Assembly (NCBI RefSeq): GCF_004365655.1 | Contig: NZ_SOEO01000001.1 | Span: 558,001-622,000 of the forward strand | DNA length: 64,000 bases | Origin: Epilithonimonas xixisoli | GTDB taxonomy: Bacteria; Bacteroidota; Bacteroidia; Flavobacteriales; Weeksellaceae | Reading direction: 5' to 3' | In this document: in pieces, positions 35,189 to 42,785 of the stretch | Layout of the letters: the number at the start of each line of letters is the position of its first letter | Position numbering within the stretch: the first letter of the stretch is position 1 | Position numbers and translations under genes: made by a program | The notes under the pieces: model-generated | The model's input: the letters and a program-made list of their open reading frames with translations, nothing else | What the model was told of the DNA's origin: nothing | Databases searched by the model: none

Positions 35189-35968
35189 TTAGATTTTTAC
35201 ATTTGAAATGAATTCTTCGAATTTCTCTCCAGGATTTTCATTTTTCATAAAATATTCGCCCATCAAAAATCCGTCAAATCCTTTTTCTTTTAGAAATTTG
35301 AAATCTTCTTCGTTATAAATTCCGCTTTCTGCAACTGATAGAATATCTTGTGGAAGTTGGTTTTTCAAATTGACAGAATGTTGCAAATCAACTTTGAAAT
35401 CTTTCAAATTTCGATTGTTAATTCCAACAAAATCAACATTTTTATTAATATGTTTTAATTCTTCATCAGAATGTATTTCAAGTAAAACTTCAAGATTGAG
35501 AGAATGCGCTAATTCCGTAAATTCCGAAACCTGAGTTGGTGAAAGACAAGATGCGATTAATAAAATAATATCTGCTCCAATTGATTTGGCTTCGTAAAAT
35601 TGATACTCATCAATCATAAAATCTTTTCTAAGAATCGGAATATTAATGTGATTTCTTACACTCAAAATATCTTCAAAATTTCCACCAAAAAATTCTAAAT
35701 CTGTTAAAATAGAAACCGCGCTTGCTCCGAATTTTTCATATTGAGAAACCACTTCCAAAGGCGAAACTTTATCGTTGATAATTCCTTTGCTTGGAGATTT
35801 TCTTTTGAATTCGGCGATGATTCCGGATTTTGTTTTCAAATTTTCTTTTAAGGAAAAAATTTTCCGGCTAAAAAATTCGGAATCTTTCAATTTTTCAACA
35901 GAAATCTTGGATTTTGAATCTGCAATTTCCTGTTTTTTTCGTTCAATGATTTTATCTAAAATGTTCAT
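35189..35968 (-). CDS. trpC: Indole-3-glycerol phosphate synthase
   Basis: The 259-residue enzyme closes the indole ring from CdRP. Family residues present are FKRKSPSKG (substrate-binding and catalytic Lys, near residue 54), LRKDFMIDEYQFYEAKSIGAD with the second catalytic Lys, VGINNRNLKDFKVDL, and the phosphate site SVAESGIYNEEDF. It is monofunctional; TrpF is encoded separately 9 bp downstream. Length normal. Confidence 0.96.
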   Translation of the reverse strand: MNILDKIIERKKQEIADSKSKISVEKLKDSEFFSRKIFSLKENLKTKSGIIAEFKRKSPSKGIINDKVSPLEVVSQYEKFGASAVSILTDLEFFGGNFEDILSVRNHINIPILRKDFMIDEYQFYEAKSIGADIILLIASCLSPTQVSEFTELAHSLNLEVLLEIHSDEELKHINKNVDFVGINNRNLKDFKVDLQHSVNLKNQLPQDILSVAESGIYNEEDFKFLKEKGFDGFLMGEYFMKNENPGEKFEEFISNVKI

Positions 35969-35995
35969 TTTGATATTATTAATGGAGATTAATTA

Positions 35996-36304
35996 CTAAC
36001 CAATGCTAATTTCATTTATTAAAGCTAGAATTAATAAACAAATTCTTACAAATAAATATATAATTCCTGCCCACATTCCAAACTTTACACGAGGTGAAAA
36101 GTTTTTGTAAGTAGTCGATTGCATATATCTAAATAGAAAAATTAATAATAATATTATGAAAACGATATTTAATATAATTACAACTGTGAAGTTATCTATT
36201 ACAGATTGAGCAAACTTGGTAAATGTTGCTGAACCAACAAATAATAGTAAAATAATAAATGTAAAGTATTCTGACTTGTATAATTTTTGAAAAAAGTTAT
36301 TCAT
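35996..36304 (-). CDS. Small membrane protein inside the trp operon
   Basis: The 102-residue protein has three hydrophobic helices at about 13-33, 37-58 and 74-97, with short charged links (YMQSTTYKNFSPRVKFG). It lies between trpD (35 bp upstream) and trpC (27 bp downstream) in the same direction, and has a good ATG. It is not part of the known pathway, and no family is recognised. A role as a membrane partner or a simple passenger is possible. The gene is A+T-richer than the trp genes around it. Confidence 0.65.
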   Translation of the reverse strand: MNNFFQKLYKSEYFTFIILLLFVGSATFTKFAQSVIDNFTVVIILNIVFIILLLIFLFRYMQSTTYKNFSPRVKFGMWAGIIYLFVRICLLILALINEISIG

Positions 36305-36339
36305 TCGTGATTTTTTTTATTATAATAAAAGATTTAAAA

Positions 36340-37326
36340 TTAATTAATAATACTTTTCAAACTTTGTAACGCTTTTCCACTTTCCAAACTTTCTTTAGCT
36401 AAAGCCAAACAATCTTCATAATTCCCATATTTTCCAGTGTTTTCCAAAGCAATCGTAGCGTTTGCCAAAACCACAGAATTTTGTTCTTCAGTTCCTTTTC
36501 CTTCCAGAATATTGATGAAAGTTTTGGCGGATTCTTCTTTTGAATGACCTCCAAAAATACTTTCAGCTTCTATGTTTTTAAATTTAAAATCTTCGGCTGA
36601 ATAGATTTTTTCGCCTGATTTGTTGATGATTTTTGTATCTCCAGTCAATGAAATTTCGTCGTAACCATCCAAAGCGTGAACGAGCATAAAGTCGCTTTTC
36701 TGCTGTTGCAAAAGGTATTGATAAACGCGGGCAATCTCGAGATTTGCAACGCCAATCATAGAGTATTTTGGTTTCGCAGGATTTACCAACGGTCCTAGAA
36801 TATTGAAAAACGTTTTCAGTCCCAATTGTTTTCTCAAAGGCGCAACAGATTTCAAAGCTGGATGGAAGAGTGGTGCGTGGATAAAACAGATATTTCCTTT
36901 TTCCAAATCGGCTTTCAAATCCTCAGAATTATCTTTGAATTTATATCCCAATTCTTCCAAAACATTGGACGAACCAGAAATGGAAGAAGCTCCGTAATTG
37001 CCTTGCTTGGCTACTTTTTGTCCAGTTCCGGCAACGATAAAACTCGCTAAAGTCGAAATGTTGAACGTATTTTTTCCGTCGCCACCAGTTCCGACAATAT
37101 CAACCAAGTTGTTCGTTCCCAAATCGACCGGTTTTGCCAATTGAAGTAATGCCTCACGGAAACCCGTGAGTTCTTCCAACGTAATGCTTCTCATCAAGAA
37201 AACCGTTACGAAAGCCGTAACCTCGCTTTCATTGAATTTATTTTGTGAGATCTCAGTCAAAATCGCCTTGGCTTCGGCTCTTGTCAAAGTTTGGTGGTTG
37301 AAGAGATATTGTAGTATTTGTTTCAT
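36340..37326 (-). CDS. trpD: Anthranilate phosphoribosyltransferase
   Basis: The 328-residue enzyme adds phosphoribose to anthranilate. The PRPP-binding loop VDIVGTGGDGKNTFNIS (near residue 76) is intact, as are KQGNYGASSISGSSNVLEELG, the anthranilate-site HAPLFHPALKSVAPLRKQLG, and RTFFNILGPLVNP-like text. It is monofunctional, with no glutaminase fusion. It follows an endonuclease-like gene by 36 bp in the operon. Confidence 0.96.
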   Translation of the reverse strand: MKQILQYLFNHQTLTRAEAKAILTEISQNKFNESEVTAFVTVFLMRSITLEELTGFREALLQLAKPVDLGTNNLVDIVGTGGDGKNTFNISTLASFIVAGTGQKVAKQGNYGASSISGSSNVLEELGYKFKDNSEDLKADLEKGNICFIHAPLFHPALKSVAPLRKQLGLKTFFNILGPLVNPAKPKYSMIGVANLEIARVYQYLLQQQKSDFMLVHALDGYDEISLTGDTKIINKSGEKIYSAEDFKFKNIEAESIFGGHSKEESAKTFINILEGKGTEEQNSVVLANATIALENTGKYGNYEDCLALAKESLESGKALQSLKSIIN

Positions 37327-37362
37327 AATTGTGGGATGTTGGGTGCTGGATGGTGGAAGTTT

Positions 37363-38040
37363 TTAGTTTTTCAACTTTTCAATTTTGCAAATTACAGCGT
37401 TGTGGTCAGAGATTTTTCTGTCAATTTTTATCATTTTGTTTGTAACTTTTTTATCGTTTAAAAAATCTTTGTTCATCACGATATGGATAGCGCAATCTTC
37501 ATTTTCCTTTGTTAGAATCTCTAAATTTTCATTTTCAAAAAATAATTTTGTTTCATTAATCACTTTGGTACTTGGATATTTCCAACCTGAAAAAGCAATG
37601 TTGAAATCTCCCGAATAAATGACGTTTCCTTCTAATTTTCTGACTTCATTTTTTTGATTTTCCAAGTCATTTTCAAAATGAAAACCTCTTCCTCCAAAAC
37701 TTCCGATGATGCTTCCGTACAAAATCAGCTGTCCAAATTCAGTACTGATTTTTCCGCAAATTGCTGTGTGCTCATCGTAGGTTTGAAACATTTTTATGAT
37801 AGGATATTTTGAAAAAATGCTTACTCGATTTTCTTTCTCTTTATATTTTTGATTTTCGTGAAATTTTGGTAATTCTATTGAGTTTAAGCTAAAATACTCA
37901 GTTCCAAAATCTATTGTTAAATTGGTTTCTGTCAAAAAAATCAAATCAGGATTTTCCTCTGAAATTAATTTTTTTATAAAATCCAGTTCAGCATTTTTAT
38001 TAATTTTCAATCGCTCAATATTCCAGCTTAAAATTTTCAT
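37363..38040 (-). CDS. Endonuclease/exonuclease/phosphatase-family protein inside the trp operon
   Basis: The 225-residue protein has all core EEP residues: the N-terminal Asn in ILSWNIERL, metal Glu in LIFLTETN, GDFNIAF with the catalytic Asp and Asn, and the terminal SDHNAVI with the His-Asp pair. No signal peptide is seen, so it is cytoplasmic. It may act on nucleic acid or a phosphorylated small molecule. It starts 1 bp from the trpG stop, so it is surely co-transcribed with trp genes although no link to tryptophan is known. Confidence 0.8.
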   Translation of the reverse strand: MKILSWNIERLKINKNAELDFIKKLISEENPDLIFLTETNLTIDFGTEYFSLNSIELPKFHENQKYKEKENRVSIFSKYPIIKMFQTYDEHTAICGKISTEFGQLILYGSIIGSFGGRGFHFENDLENQKNEVRKLEGNVIYSGDFNIAFSGWKYPSTKVINETKLFFENENLEILTKENEDCAIHIVMNKDFLNDKKVTNKMIKIDRKISDHNAVICKIEKLKN

Positions 38041-38041
38041 T

Positions 38042-38668
38042 TTAATTCGTTAAAAAATTCTCTAAAATCTTTTTTCCATCAGGCGTCAAGATACTTTCCG
38101 GGTGATATTGTACGGCGTGAACATCGTAAGTTTTATGTCTCAAACTCATAATCATTCCGTTTTTGTCAACGCTTGTGATTTCCAATTCGAAAGGGAAATC
38201 ATCAGGATTTACCGCCCACGAATGATATCTACCAACTTCCAAAGTTTCTGGTAAACTGTTGAAAATCTGGTGCGCATTGATTTGAATAGATTCTGTTGCG
38301 ACGCCGTGGTAGATTTCGGAAAGATTGATTAAACTTCCACCAAAAGCTTCTGCTATAGCTTGTTGTCCAAGACAAACGCCGAAAATTGATTTTGTTGGTG
38401 CATATTTTTTTATTAATTCTAACAAAATTCCTGCTTCTTCTGGAATTCCTGGTCCGGGAGAGAGAATGATTTTATCATATTTTTCAATGTCTTCCAAAGC
38501 GATTTGGTCATTACGGAAAACGTCTACTTCTGAACCGACAATTTGTTCGATGATCTGAACGAGATTGTAAGTAAAACTGTCATAATTATCTAAGACTAAT
38601 ATTTTTTCCTCCCCAACCCCTCCAAAGGAGGGGCTTTCATTGAGTTTATTTTTATTCATTTTTAACAT
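38042..38668 (-). CDS. trpG: Anthranilate synthase glutaminase subunit
   Basis: TrpG releases ammonia from glutamine for TrpE. The class I amidotransferase triad is visible: Cys in IFGVCLGQQAIAEAFGG, then His and Glu in VQYHPESILTPDG. SPGPGIPEEAG is also typical. The first 22 residues (MLKMNKNKLNESPSFGGVGEEK) precede the usual start ILVLDNYDSFTYN. They are encoded partly by a CCCCTCC/GGAGGGG hairpin repeat, so the start has been moved upstream by repeat capture. The start lies 39 bp after the trpE stop. Confidence 0.95.
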   Translation of the reverse strand: MLKMNKNKLNESPSFGGVGEEKILVLDNYDSFTYNLVQIIEQIVGSEVDVFRNDQIALEDIEKYDKIILSPGPGIPEEAGILLELIKKYAPTKSIFGVCLGQQAIAEAFGGSLINLSEIYHGVATESIQINAHQIFNSLPETLEVGRYHSWAVNPDDFPFELEITSVDKNGMIMSLRHKTYDVHAVQYHPESILTPDGKKILENFLTN

Positions 38669-38700
38669 AATTTTTAACGTTGTTCTCCCCTTTGGGGGAA
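38611..38700. repeat. CCCCTCCAAAGGAGGGG hairpin repeats around the trpG start
   Basis: A perfect palindrome CCCCTCCAAAGGAGGGG (38617-38633) lies inside the trpG 5' end. A second, TCCCCTTTGGGGGA (38686-38699), lies between trpE and trpG. Both are G+C-rich islands in A+T-rich surroundings. Confidence 0.8.
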
Positions 38701-38707
38701 AGGGGGA

Positions 38708-40126
38708 TTATATTTTCTCTGCTTTTAAAACGGCTTTTTTCAAAGCGCCTAATTTGTTGTTCACTTCCTGCAATTCACTTTCGGCAACGGATTTGGCTGT
38801 GATTCCAGCGCCGGCTTGATAAAACAATGTGTTGTTTTTACTCAAGAAAGTTCGAATCATAATCGCCTGATTACAACTTCCATCAAAACCTACAAAACCA
38901 ATACAACCTGCGTAATAACTTCTGGAAGTTTTCTCGTGTTCATCAATCAATTGCATTGCTCTGTATTTTGGAGCACCACTTAAAGTTCCTTGTGGGAAAG
39001 TGGTTGCAATCATTTCATACGGATTCTGATTTTCTTTCACATCGGCAACCACTTCTGAAACCATATGAATCACGTGAGAGAAAAAGTGAATTTCTTTCAG
39101 TTTTGAAACGGTTGTGTTTTTCCCGTGAATGCTCAAATCATTTCTTGCCAAATCTACCAACATCATATGTTCTGCATTTTCTTTCGGGTCTTTTTTGAGC
39201 TCTTCTGCGGATTCCAAATCTTTTTCGATGTTTCCTGTTCGTTTGAAAGTTCCTGCAATTGGATGAATAATGGCTTTACCATTTTTGATAATCAACTGAC
39301 TTTCCGGACTAGAACCCATTAATTTGTAATCACCATAATCGAAGAAAAATAGGTACGGCGAAGGATTGATATTTCTCAAAGCACGGTAAACATTGAACTC
39401 GTCACCTTGGAATTTCTGTTCAAATCTTCTGCTCAAAACTAACTGGAAAACGTCGCCACGGAAACAATGTTTCTTCGCAAATTCTACGGATTCCAAGAAT
39501 TCTTCATCTTTCAAATTCGAAGTTTCTTCTGCGGTAATTTCGAATGGGAAAACTGGTGCGTTTTTTTGATTGATTATGCTTTCCAATGTTGAAAGTTCTG
39601 ATTTTAAACCATCGATTTTATTTTCAATAAGGAACATTTCGTCGTTGTGATGATTAATTGCAATCACGTATTGATAAATTCTGTAACGCATCAACGGGAT
39701 TTTATTTTCCTCAGATTGTTCCTTGAATTTGATATTCTCAAAAAACGGAATCGCATCATAACTTGTATATCCGAAAAATCCCTGTGCTTGTTTTCCAATC
39801 TCGTGGTTTGGTTTTTCGCATTTGAAACAATTGGAAAATTCCTGAAGCAAATCAGAAAGTTTTTCATTTTTCAGATTAATTTTCTGAGGATTTTCAAGCG
39901 GAAATTTCAATTCGGCTTCGTCGTAATTTCGGATTTCGATTCCAGCAATGGCGTTGACACCAATGAAAGAAAACGAATTTTCAGAATTCTGATTTCCTGC
40001 ACTTTCCAAAAGAATCGTGTCCCGAAACTGGTCACGAAGTCGCAGGTAAATCCCAATCGGTGTGTAGAGGTCTGCCAAGCGGGATTTGACGACAGTTTTT
40101 ATTTTTATTGTTTGATGATTTATCAT
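38708..40126 (-). CDS. trpE: Anthranilate synthase component I
   Basis: The 472-residue synthase converts chorismate to anthranilate with TrpG. The feedback site carries the LLES motif (TILLESAGNQN, near residue 38), so tryptophan inhibition is likely. Catalytic stretches are AEHMMLVDLARNDLSIHG, TFPQGTLSGAPKYRAMQLIDE, and YAGCIGFVGFDGSCNQAIMIRTF. It is a full-length stand-alone component, the first structural gene of the operon. The trpL leader and attenuator lie 56-197 bp upstream. Confidence 0.96.
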   Translation of the reverse strand: MINHQTIKIKTVVKSRLADLYTPIGIYLRLRDQFRDTILLESAGNQNSENSFSFIGVNAIAGIEIRNYDEAELKFPLENPQKINLKNEKLSDLLQEFSNCFKCEKPNHEIGKQAQGFFGYTSYDAIPFFENIKFKEQSEENKIPLMRYRIYQYVIAINHHNDEMFLIENKIDGLKSELSTLESIINQKNAPVFPFEITAEETSNLKDEEFLESVEFAKKHCFRGDVFQLVLSRRFEQKFQGDEFNVYRALRNINPSPYLFFFDYGDYKLMGSSPESQLIIKNGKAIIHPIAGTFKRTGNIEKDLESAEELKKDPKENAEHMMLVDLARNDLSIHGKNTTVSKLKEIHFFSHVIHMVSEVVADVKENQNPYEMIATTFPQGTLSGAPKYRAMQLIDEHEKTSRSYYAGCIGFVGFDGSCNQAIMIRTFLSKNNTLFYQAGAGITAKSVAESELQEVNNKLGALKKAVLKAEKI

Positions 40127-40149
40127 ATAAATTTAAAATTAGTTTAAAA

Positions 40150-40181
40150 ACTTTGTCAAAGATTTGAAACTTTGACAAAGT
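40150..40181. repeat. Perfect hairpin between the trp attenuator and trpE
   Basis: ACTTTGTCAAAG (40150-40161) and CTTTGACAAAGT (40170-40181) with an 8-base loop. It is related to the hairpin at 34506-34536. It could protect the 5' end of mRNA that escapes attenuation. Confidence 0.75.
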
Positions 40182-40218
40182 GAAAAAAAAAGACTTCAAC
40201 AAAAAATGTCGAAGTCTT
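40182..40218 (-). terminator. trp attenuator terminator
   Basis: On the minus strand AAGACTTCGAC (40218 to 40208) pairs with GTTGAAGTCTT (40200 to 40190) with one mismatch, followed by a run of nine T. It begins 30 bp after the leader peptide stop and ends 56 bp before trpE. Its 5' arm can pair instead with leader bases 40280-40271, giving an antiterminator. Confidence 0.9.
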
Positions 40219-40248
40219 ATTATGATTGAGTTATAGTTAGTTCAGAAT

Positions 40249-40323
40249 TTAGAACACCGATAAGTCTTTCAGACCCGACAAAGAGTTTGAAAGCCACCAC
40301 CAGTTATTGTTCATTGTTTTCAT
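40249..40323 (-). CDS. trpL: trp operon leader peptide with three consecutive Trp codons
   Basis: A 24-codon frame starts at ATG 40323 and reads MKTMNNNWWWLSNSLSGLKD then LSVF and stop. Codons 8-10 are TGG TGG TGG (40302-40294), and it lies directly upstream of a terminator and trpE. When charged tRNA-Trp is scarce a ribosome should stall here and favour the antiterminator. Bases CTTTCA (40293-40288) and TGAAAG (40271-40266) can form a protector hairpin when there is no stalling. The gene is too short for routine gene calling. Confidence 0.92.
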   Translation of the reverse strand: MKTMNNNWWWLSNSLSGLKDLSVF

Positions 40324-40376
40324 CTGTTGATAATAATTTTTTTAAAAGGACAGATGGAACTGTCGTTTCATTGGGA

Positions 40377-40406
40377 CAAATTTAGAAATGATTTTTAATT
40401 CTGCAA
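40377..40406 (-). promoter_or_regulatory. trp operon promoter
   Basis: On the minus strand TTG (40406-40404) and TAAATTTG (40384-40377) are separated by 19 bp. This matches the Bacteroidota TTG-N17-23-TAnnTTTG pattern. The predicted start is near 40371, about 48 bp before the leader ATG. Confidence 0.65.
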
Positions 40407-40501
40407 CTATTTTTTTGAAAAAATTCTAAACTAATTTTTAAAAACTATTGAATGAATTACAGTAAAGTTGTTGATTGAAATTTCGGTTGCTGATACTATG
40501 T

Positions 40502-40702
40502 AAATTAAACGCAAAGATTAACCTTATTCTCGGTGAAATAAAGAGCAAAGAGGAGTCAATAAATTGATTTGATGAAGCGTGAAATTATTAAAAATGTGTT
40601 TTGTGAAATTTAAAAACAATTCAAGCTTAATCAGTGCAGATTTATCTGCCTTTGCAAGCTTAAATTTTTAATGTTCAAAAATTAAATCTTTGCGTTTAAT
40701 TT
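40502..40702. repeat. 201-bp element with 18-bp perfect terminal inverted repeats
   Basis: AAATTAAACGCAAAGATT (40502-40519) is repeated exactly in inverse at 40685-40702. The interior has no convincing frame. The TTTGCGTTTAA end resembles the CTTTGCG repeats elsewhere. It occupies most of the gap between the trp promoter and the thioesterase gene. Confidence 0.7.
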
Positions 40703-40759
40703 TTGAAAAGTAATAATAAAATGAATTTTGTTTTTTTTAATATTTATTAAAAAACATTA

Positions 40760-41227
40760 TCACAAAAAAGGTTTCATCTCGTCTTCTATATTTTTTCTGA
40801 GGTCTTTTAGTTTTATGGCATATTGTTCCATTTGGATTTCTTTTTCTGTGGTTGGATTCCATTTTGGAACTTCTACAGATTTCCCGTTCTCGTCCACGGC
40901 GACAAAAACGATGATGCAATGTGTTCTCTTCTCAAATTTTTTCTCTTTTACATTTCGAGAAAATACATCGATGGAGATGTGCATACTTGAGTTTCCTGTC
41001 AAAATAACTTTGGACTCCAGTTTTACGATTTCTCCAATTTTGATTGGTTTATAAAACCGAATTCCGCCGACATAAACGGTGACGCAATAGCTGGATGACC
41101 AATTGCTGGCGCAGGCGTATCCGACTTGGTCTATCCATTTCATCACGCTTCCGCCGTGCACGTTGCCTCCAAAATTGACGTCTGTGGGTTCGGAAATAAA
41201 CTGAAAAGTAATTGGTTTGTTGTCCAT
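40760..41227 (-). CDS. Acyl-CoA thioesterase (hotdog fold, YciA/BACH-like)
   Basis: The 155-residue hotdog protein hydrolyses acyl-CoA thioesters. The family motif NVHGGSVMKWIDQVGYACASNWS (near residue 23) carries the active-site Asp and helix. VGGIRFYKPIKIGEIVKLESKVILTGNSSMHI and VFVAVDENGKSVEVP follow the usual pattern. It is soluble, single-domain and of normal length. It stands alone; a link to the beta-oxidation genes 2 kb away is possible only by function. Confidence 0.88.
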   Translation of the reverse strand: MDNKPITFQFISEPTDVNFGGNVHGGSVMKWIDQVGYACASNWSSSYCVTVYVGGIRFYKPIKIGEIVKLESKVILTGNSSMHISIDVFSRNVKEKKFEKRTHCIIVFVAVDENGKSVEVPKWNPTTEKEIQMEQYAIKLKDLRKNIEDEMKPFL

Positions 41228-41296
41228 TTTCTGAATGTTTGTATAAATGTAAGGTTTTTTGAAGGGATTTTAGTACTTCAGAATAATGCATATTCT

Positions 41297-41381
41297 AATT
41301 GTTTTTGTTTGCCCCAACCCTAAAGGGAGCAAAAACAATTAGAAATTTAATCATAATTACTCCCTTTAGGGTTGGGGAAAT
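41297..41381. repeat. Inverted and direct copies of the GCTCCCTTTAGGGTTGGGG repeat
   Basis: The inverse copy GCCCCAACCCTAAAGGGAGC (41311-41330) is nested in an AATTGTTTTTG/CAAAAACAATT pair. A direct copy follows at 41360-41377. The third copy is at 15807-15830 before hmuU. Confidence 0.75.
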
Positions 41382-41460
41382 AATTTTGATTAAATTTTAA
41401 GAAACCTTGTCTTAAAAACAAAACGTGTTTGGATGGGGAATCTGCAACCTACTTCGACAA

Positions 41461-41555
41461 GCTCAGCATAAACTCTCTGAACGGAGCTCATTTTTTGTGG
41501 CTGGAAAAGCGAAGGCAAAAATAGCGGGAGTGGAGGACGGATAAGTTGCCCAAAA
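41461..41555 (-). repeat. Dispersed intergenic repeat, family A, inverted copy
   Basis: GCTCATTTTTTGTGGCTGGAAAAGCG and GGCAAAAATAGCGGGAGTGGA match the reverse complement of 23458-23545 over about 65 bp with few differences. The rest of the 41228-41690 gap holds short repeats and no gene. Confidence 0.75.
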
Positions 41556-41678
41556 TATGAAACTTAATTCCTTAATGAACGTTAAAGTTAGGGATGTAAA
41601 TGGCGGAAGATGAGTGCTTGCGTCGGGGCGTAATATAAGTTATCTAATCGACATAGCCAAGATGTGGAAAATAAAACG

Positions 41679-41686
41679 TATTTTTG
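41679..41686 (+). promoter_or_regulatory. -7 promoter box at the ArsC/Spx-like gene
   Basis: TATTTTTG ends 4 bases before the chosen ATG. This geometry implies a leaderless mRNA if the box is real. Confidence 0.45.
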
Positions 41687-41690
41687 CAAA

Positions 41691-42053
41691 ATGAAAAAAG
41701 TATTTTATCTTAAAACTTGCGATACCTGTAGAAAAATATTGGGACAATATGATACGAGGGATTGGGAACTGCGTGAAATAAAAATGAACCCAATCACAGC
41801 GGAAGAAGTGGAAGATATGTACAAATTGGCTGGTTCTTACGAAGCGCTTTTCAATAAGAAATCTAATCAAATCAAGTTGCAGGAATTGGATCCTAAAGCT
41901 TTGAAGGAAGAGGATTACAAGGAATTGCTGTTGGACCACTACACGTTTCTAAAACGTCCTGTTTTCTTGACGGAAAACGAAATCTTCATCGGTAGCGATA
42001 AAGCGAATCTTGGTAAATTAAAAGAATATTTCTTCTCTCTAAAAGAGGATTAA
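41691..42053 (+). CDS. ArsC/Spx-family thioredoxin-fold protein
   Basis: The 120-residue protein begins MKKVFYLKTCDTCRKIL, with the CxxC of ArsC/Spx-like proteins near residues 10-13. The later stretch TFLKRPVFLTENEIFIGSD is the ArsC-type RPV/I motif. The ATG at 41691 is preferred because the nine residues upstream do not belong to the fold. A true arsenate reductase normally uses a single Cys with three Arg, so the role may be redox or regulatory (YffB/Spx-like). No arsenic genes are nearby. Confidence 0.8.
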   Translation: MKKVFYLKTCDTCRKILGQYDTRDWELREIKMNPITAEEVEDMYKLAGSYEALFNKKSNQIKLQELDPKALKEEDYKELLLDHYTFLKRPVFLTENEIFIGSDKANLGKLKEYFFSLKED

Positions 42054-42161
42054 AAGATATTGCTTGTACAAGTGAATAAGTCCGGAACGGTTGTGTTTCG
42101 GATTTTTTTGTTGACTTACGATTTGGAAAAAAGTCATAAATTGGAAGTTCAAATATCAATT

Positions 42162-42743
42162 ATGAAAAAAGTTTTATTTGTTTTAATTTTTATTATTTCA
42201 TTTTTCTCATTTGGACAATTATCTCCAAATAAGCAAAAATTAATAAAACCATTATTAACAATAGATTATGCTGAGTCAGAAAATATTGGTGTGGGCGGAG
42301 AATACAGTGAAATTTATAAGTCCTTCGAAAATATAAAAGGAAAATTGACAAATCAAGATTTATTGATTTTGGCTTTGAATTCTAGTAACTCTCTTAGATT
42401 CTATTCCTGCGTAGAACTAATTCATAGAAATGATAAAGATGTTATCAATCTTTATGTGTATTATAGTGATTATCCTTTGAAAATGAAATATTTAAATGGT
42501 TGTCTTGCAAGTAATGAAAATATCTCAGATTTAATTTATCAGGAATACCAAAATATTTTTGACATCAAAAAAACATTAGAATTAGAATTGTCAAAATTGG
42601 ACAAAAAAGAAATAGATGAAAATTCTGTTTACAAAGAATGGCAAATTACGCTTGATGGTATTAATAAAAAATTGACAAGCGAATTTTTACAAAATTTTGA
42701 ACAAATTAGAAAATTGAAGAAAGAATTTGATGAAAGAATTTGA
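42162..42743 (+). CDS. Hypothetical exported protein
   Basis: With the ATG at 42162 the 193-residue product starts with a clear signal peptide (MKKVLFVLIFIISFFSFGQ); the frame upstream to 42060 is noise. The mature part is helical, rich in Lys, Glu and Asn, and ends with a probable coiled coil (LQNFEQIRKLKKEFDERI). Two Cys occur (YSCVELIHR, NGCLASNEN). No family recognised. It is A+T-richer than neighbours and lies 108 bp after the ArsC-like gene, with a shared terminator at 42786. Confidence 0.65.
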   Translation: MKKVLFVLIFIISFFSFGQLSPNKQKLIKPLLTIDYAESENIGVGGEYSEIYKSFENIKGKLTNQDLLILALNSSNSLRFYSCVELIHRNDKDVINLYVYYSDYPLKMKYLNGCLASNENISDLIYQEYQNIFDIKKTLELELSKLDKKEIDENSVYKEWQITLDGINKKLTSEFLQNFEQIRKLKKEFDERI

Positions 42744-42785
42744 TGAAATTTATGAATGGAAATCAAGACAAAAGTTGAAAAAATA

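Noticed and set aside
40728-41054. 108-codon plus-strand frame over the thioesterase gene
   Set aside because: Phe/Ser-rich antisense shadow without start signals.
41691-42053. Arsenic resistance locus
   Set aside because: The ArsC-like fold has a CxxC and there are no arsR, arsB or acr3 genes nearby.
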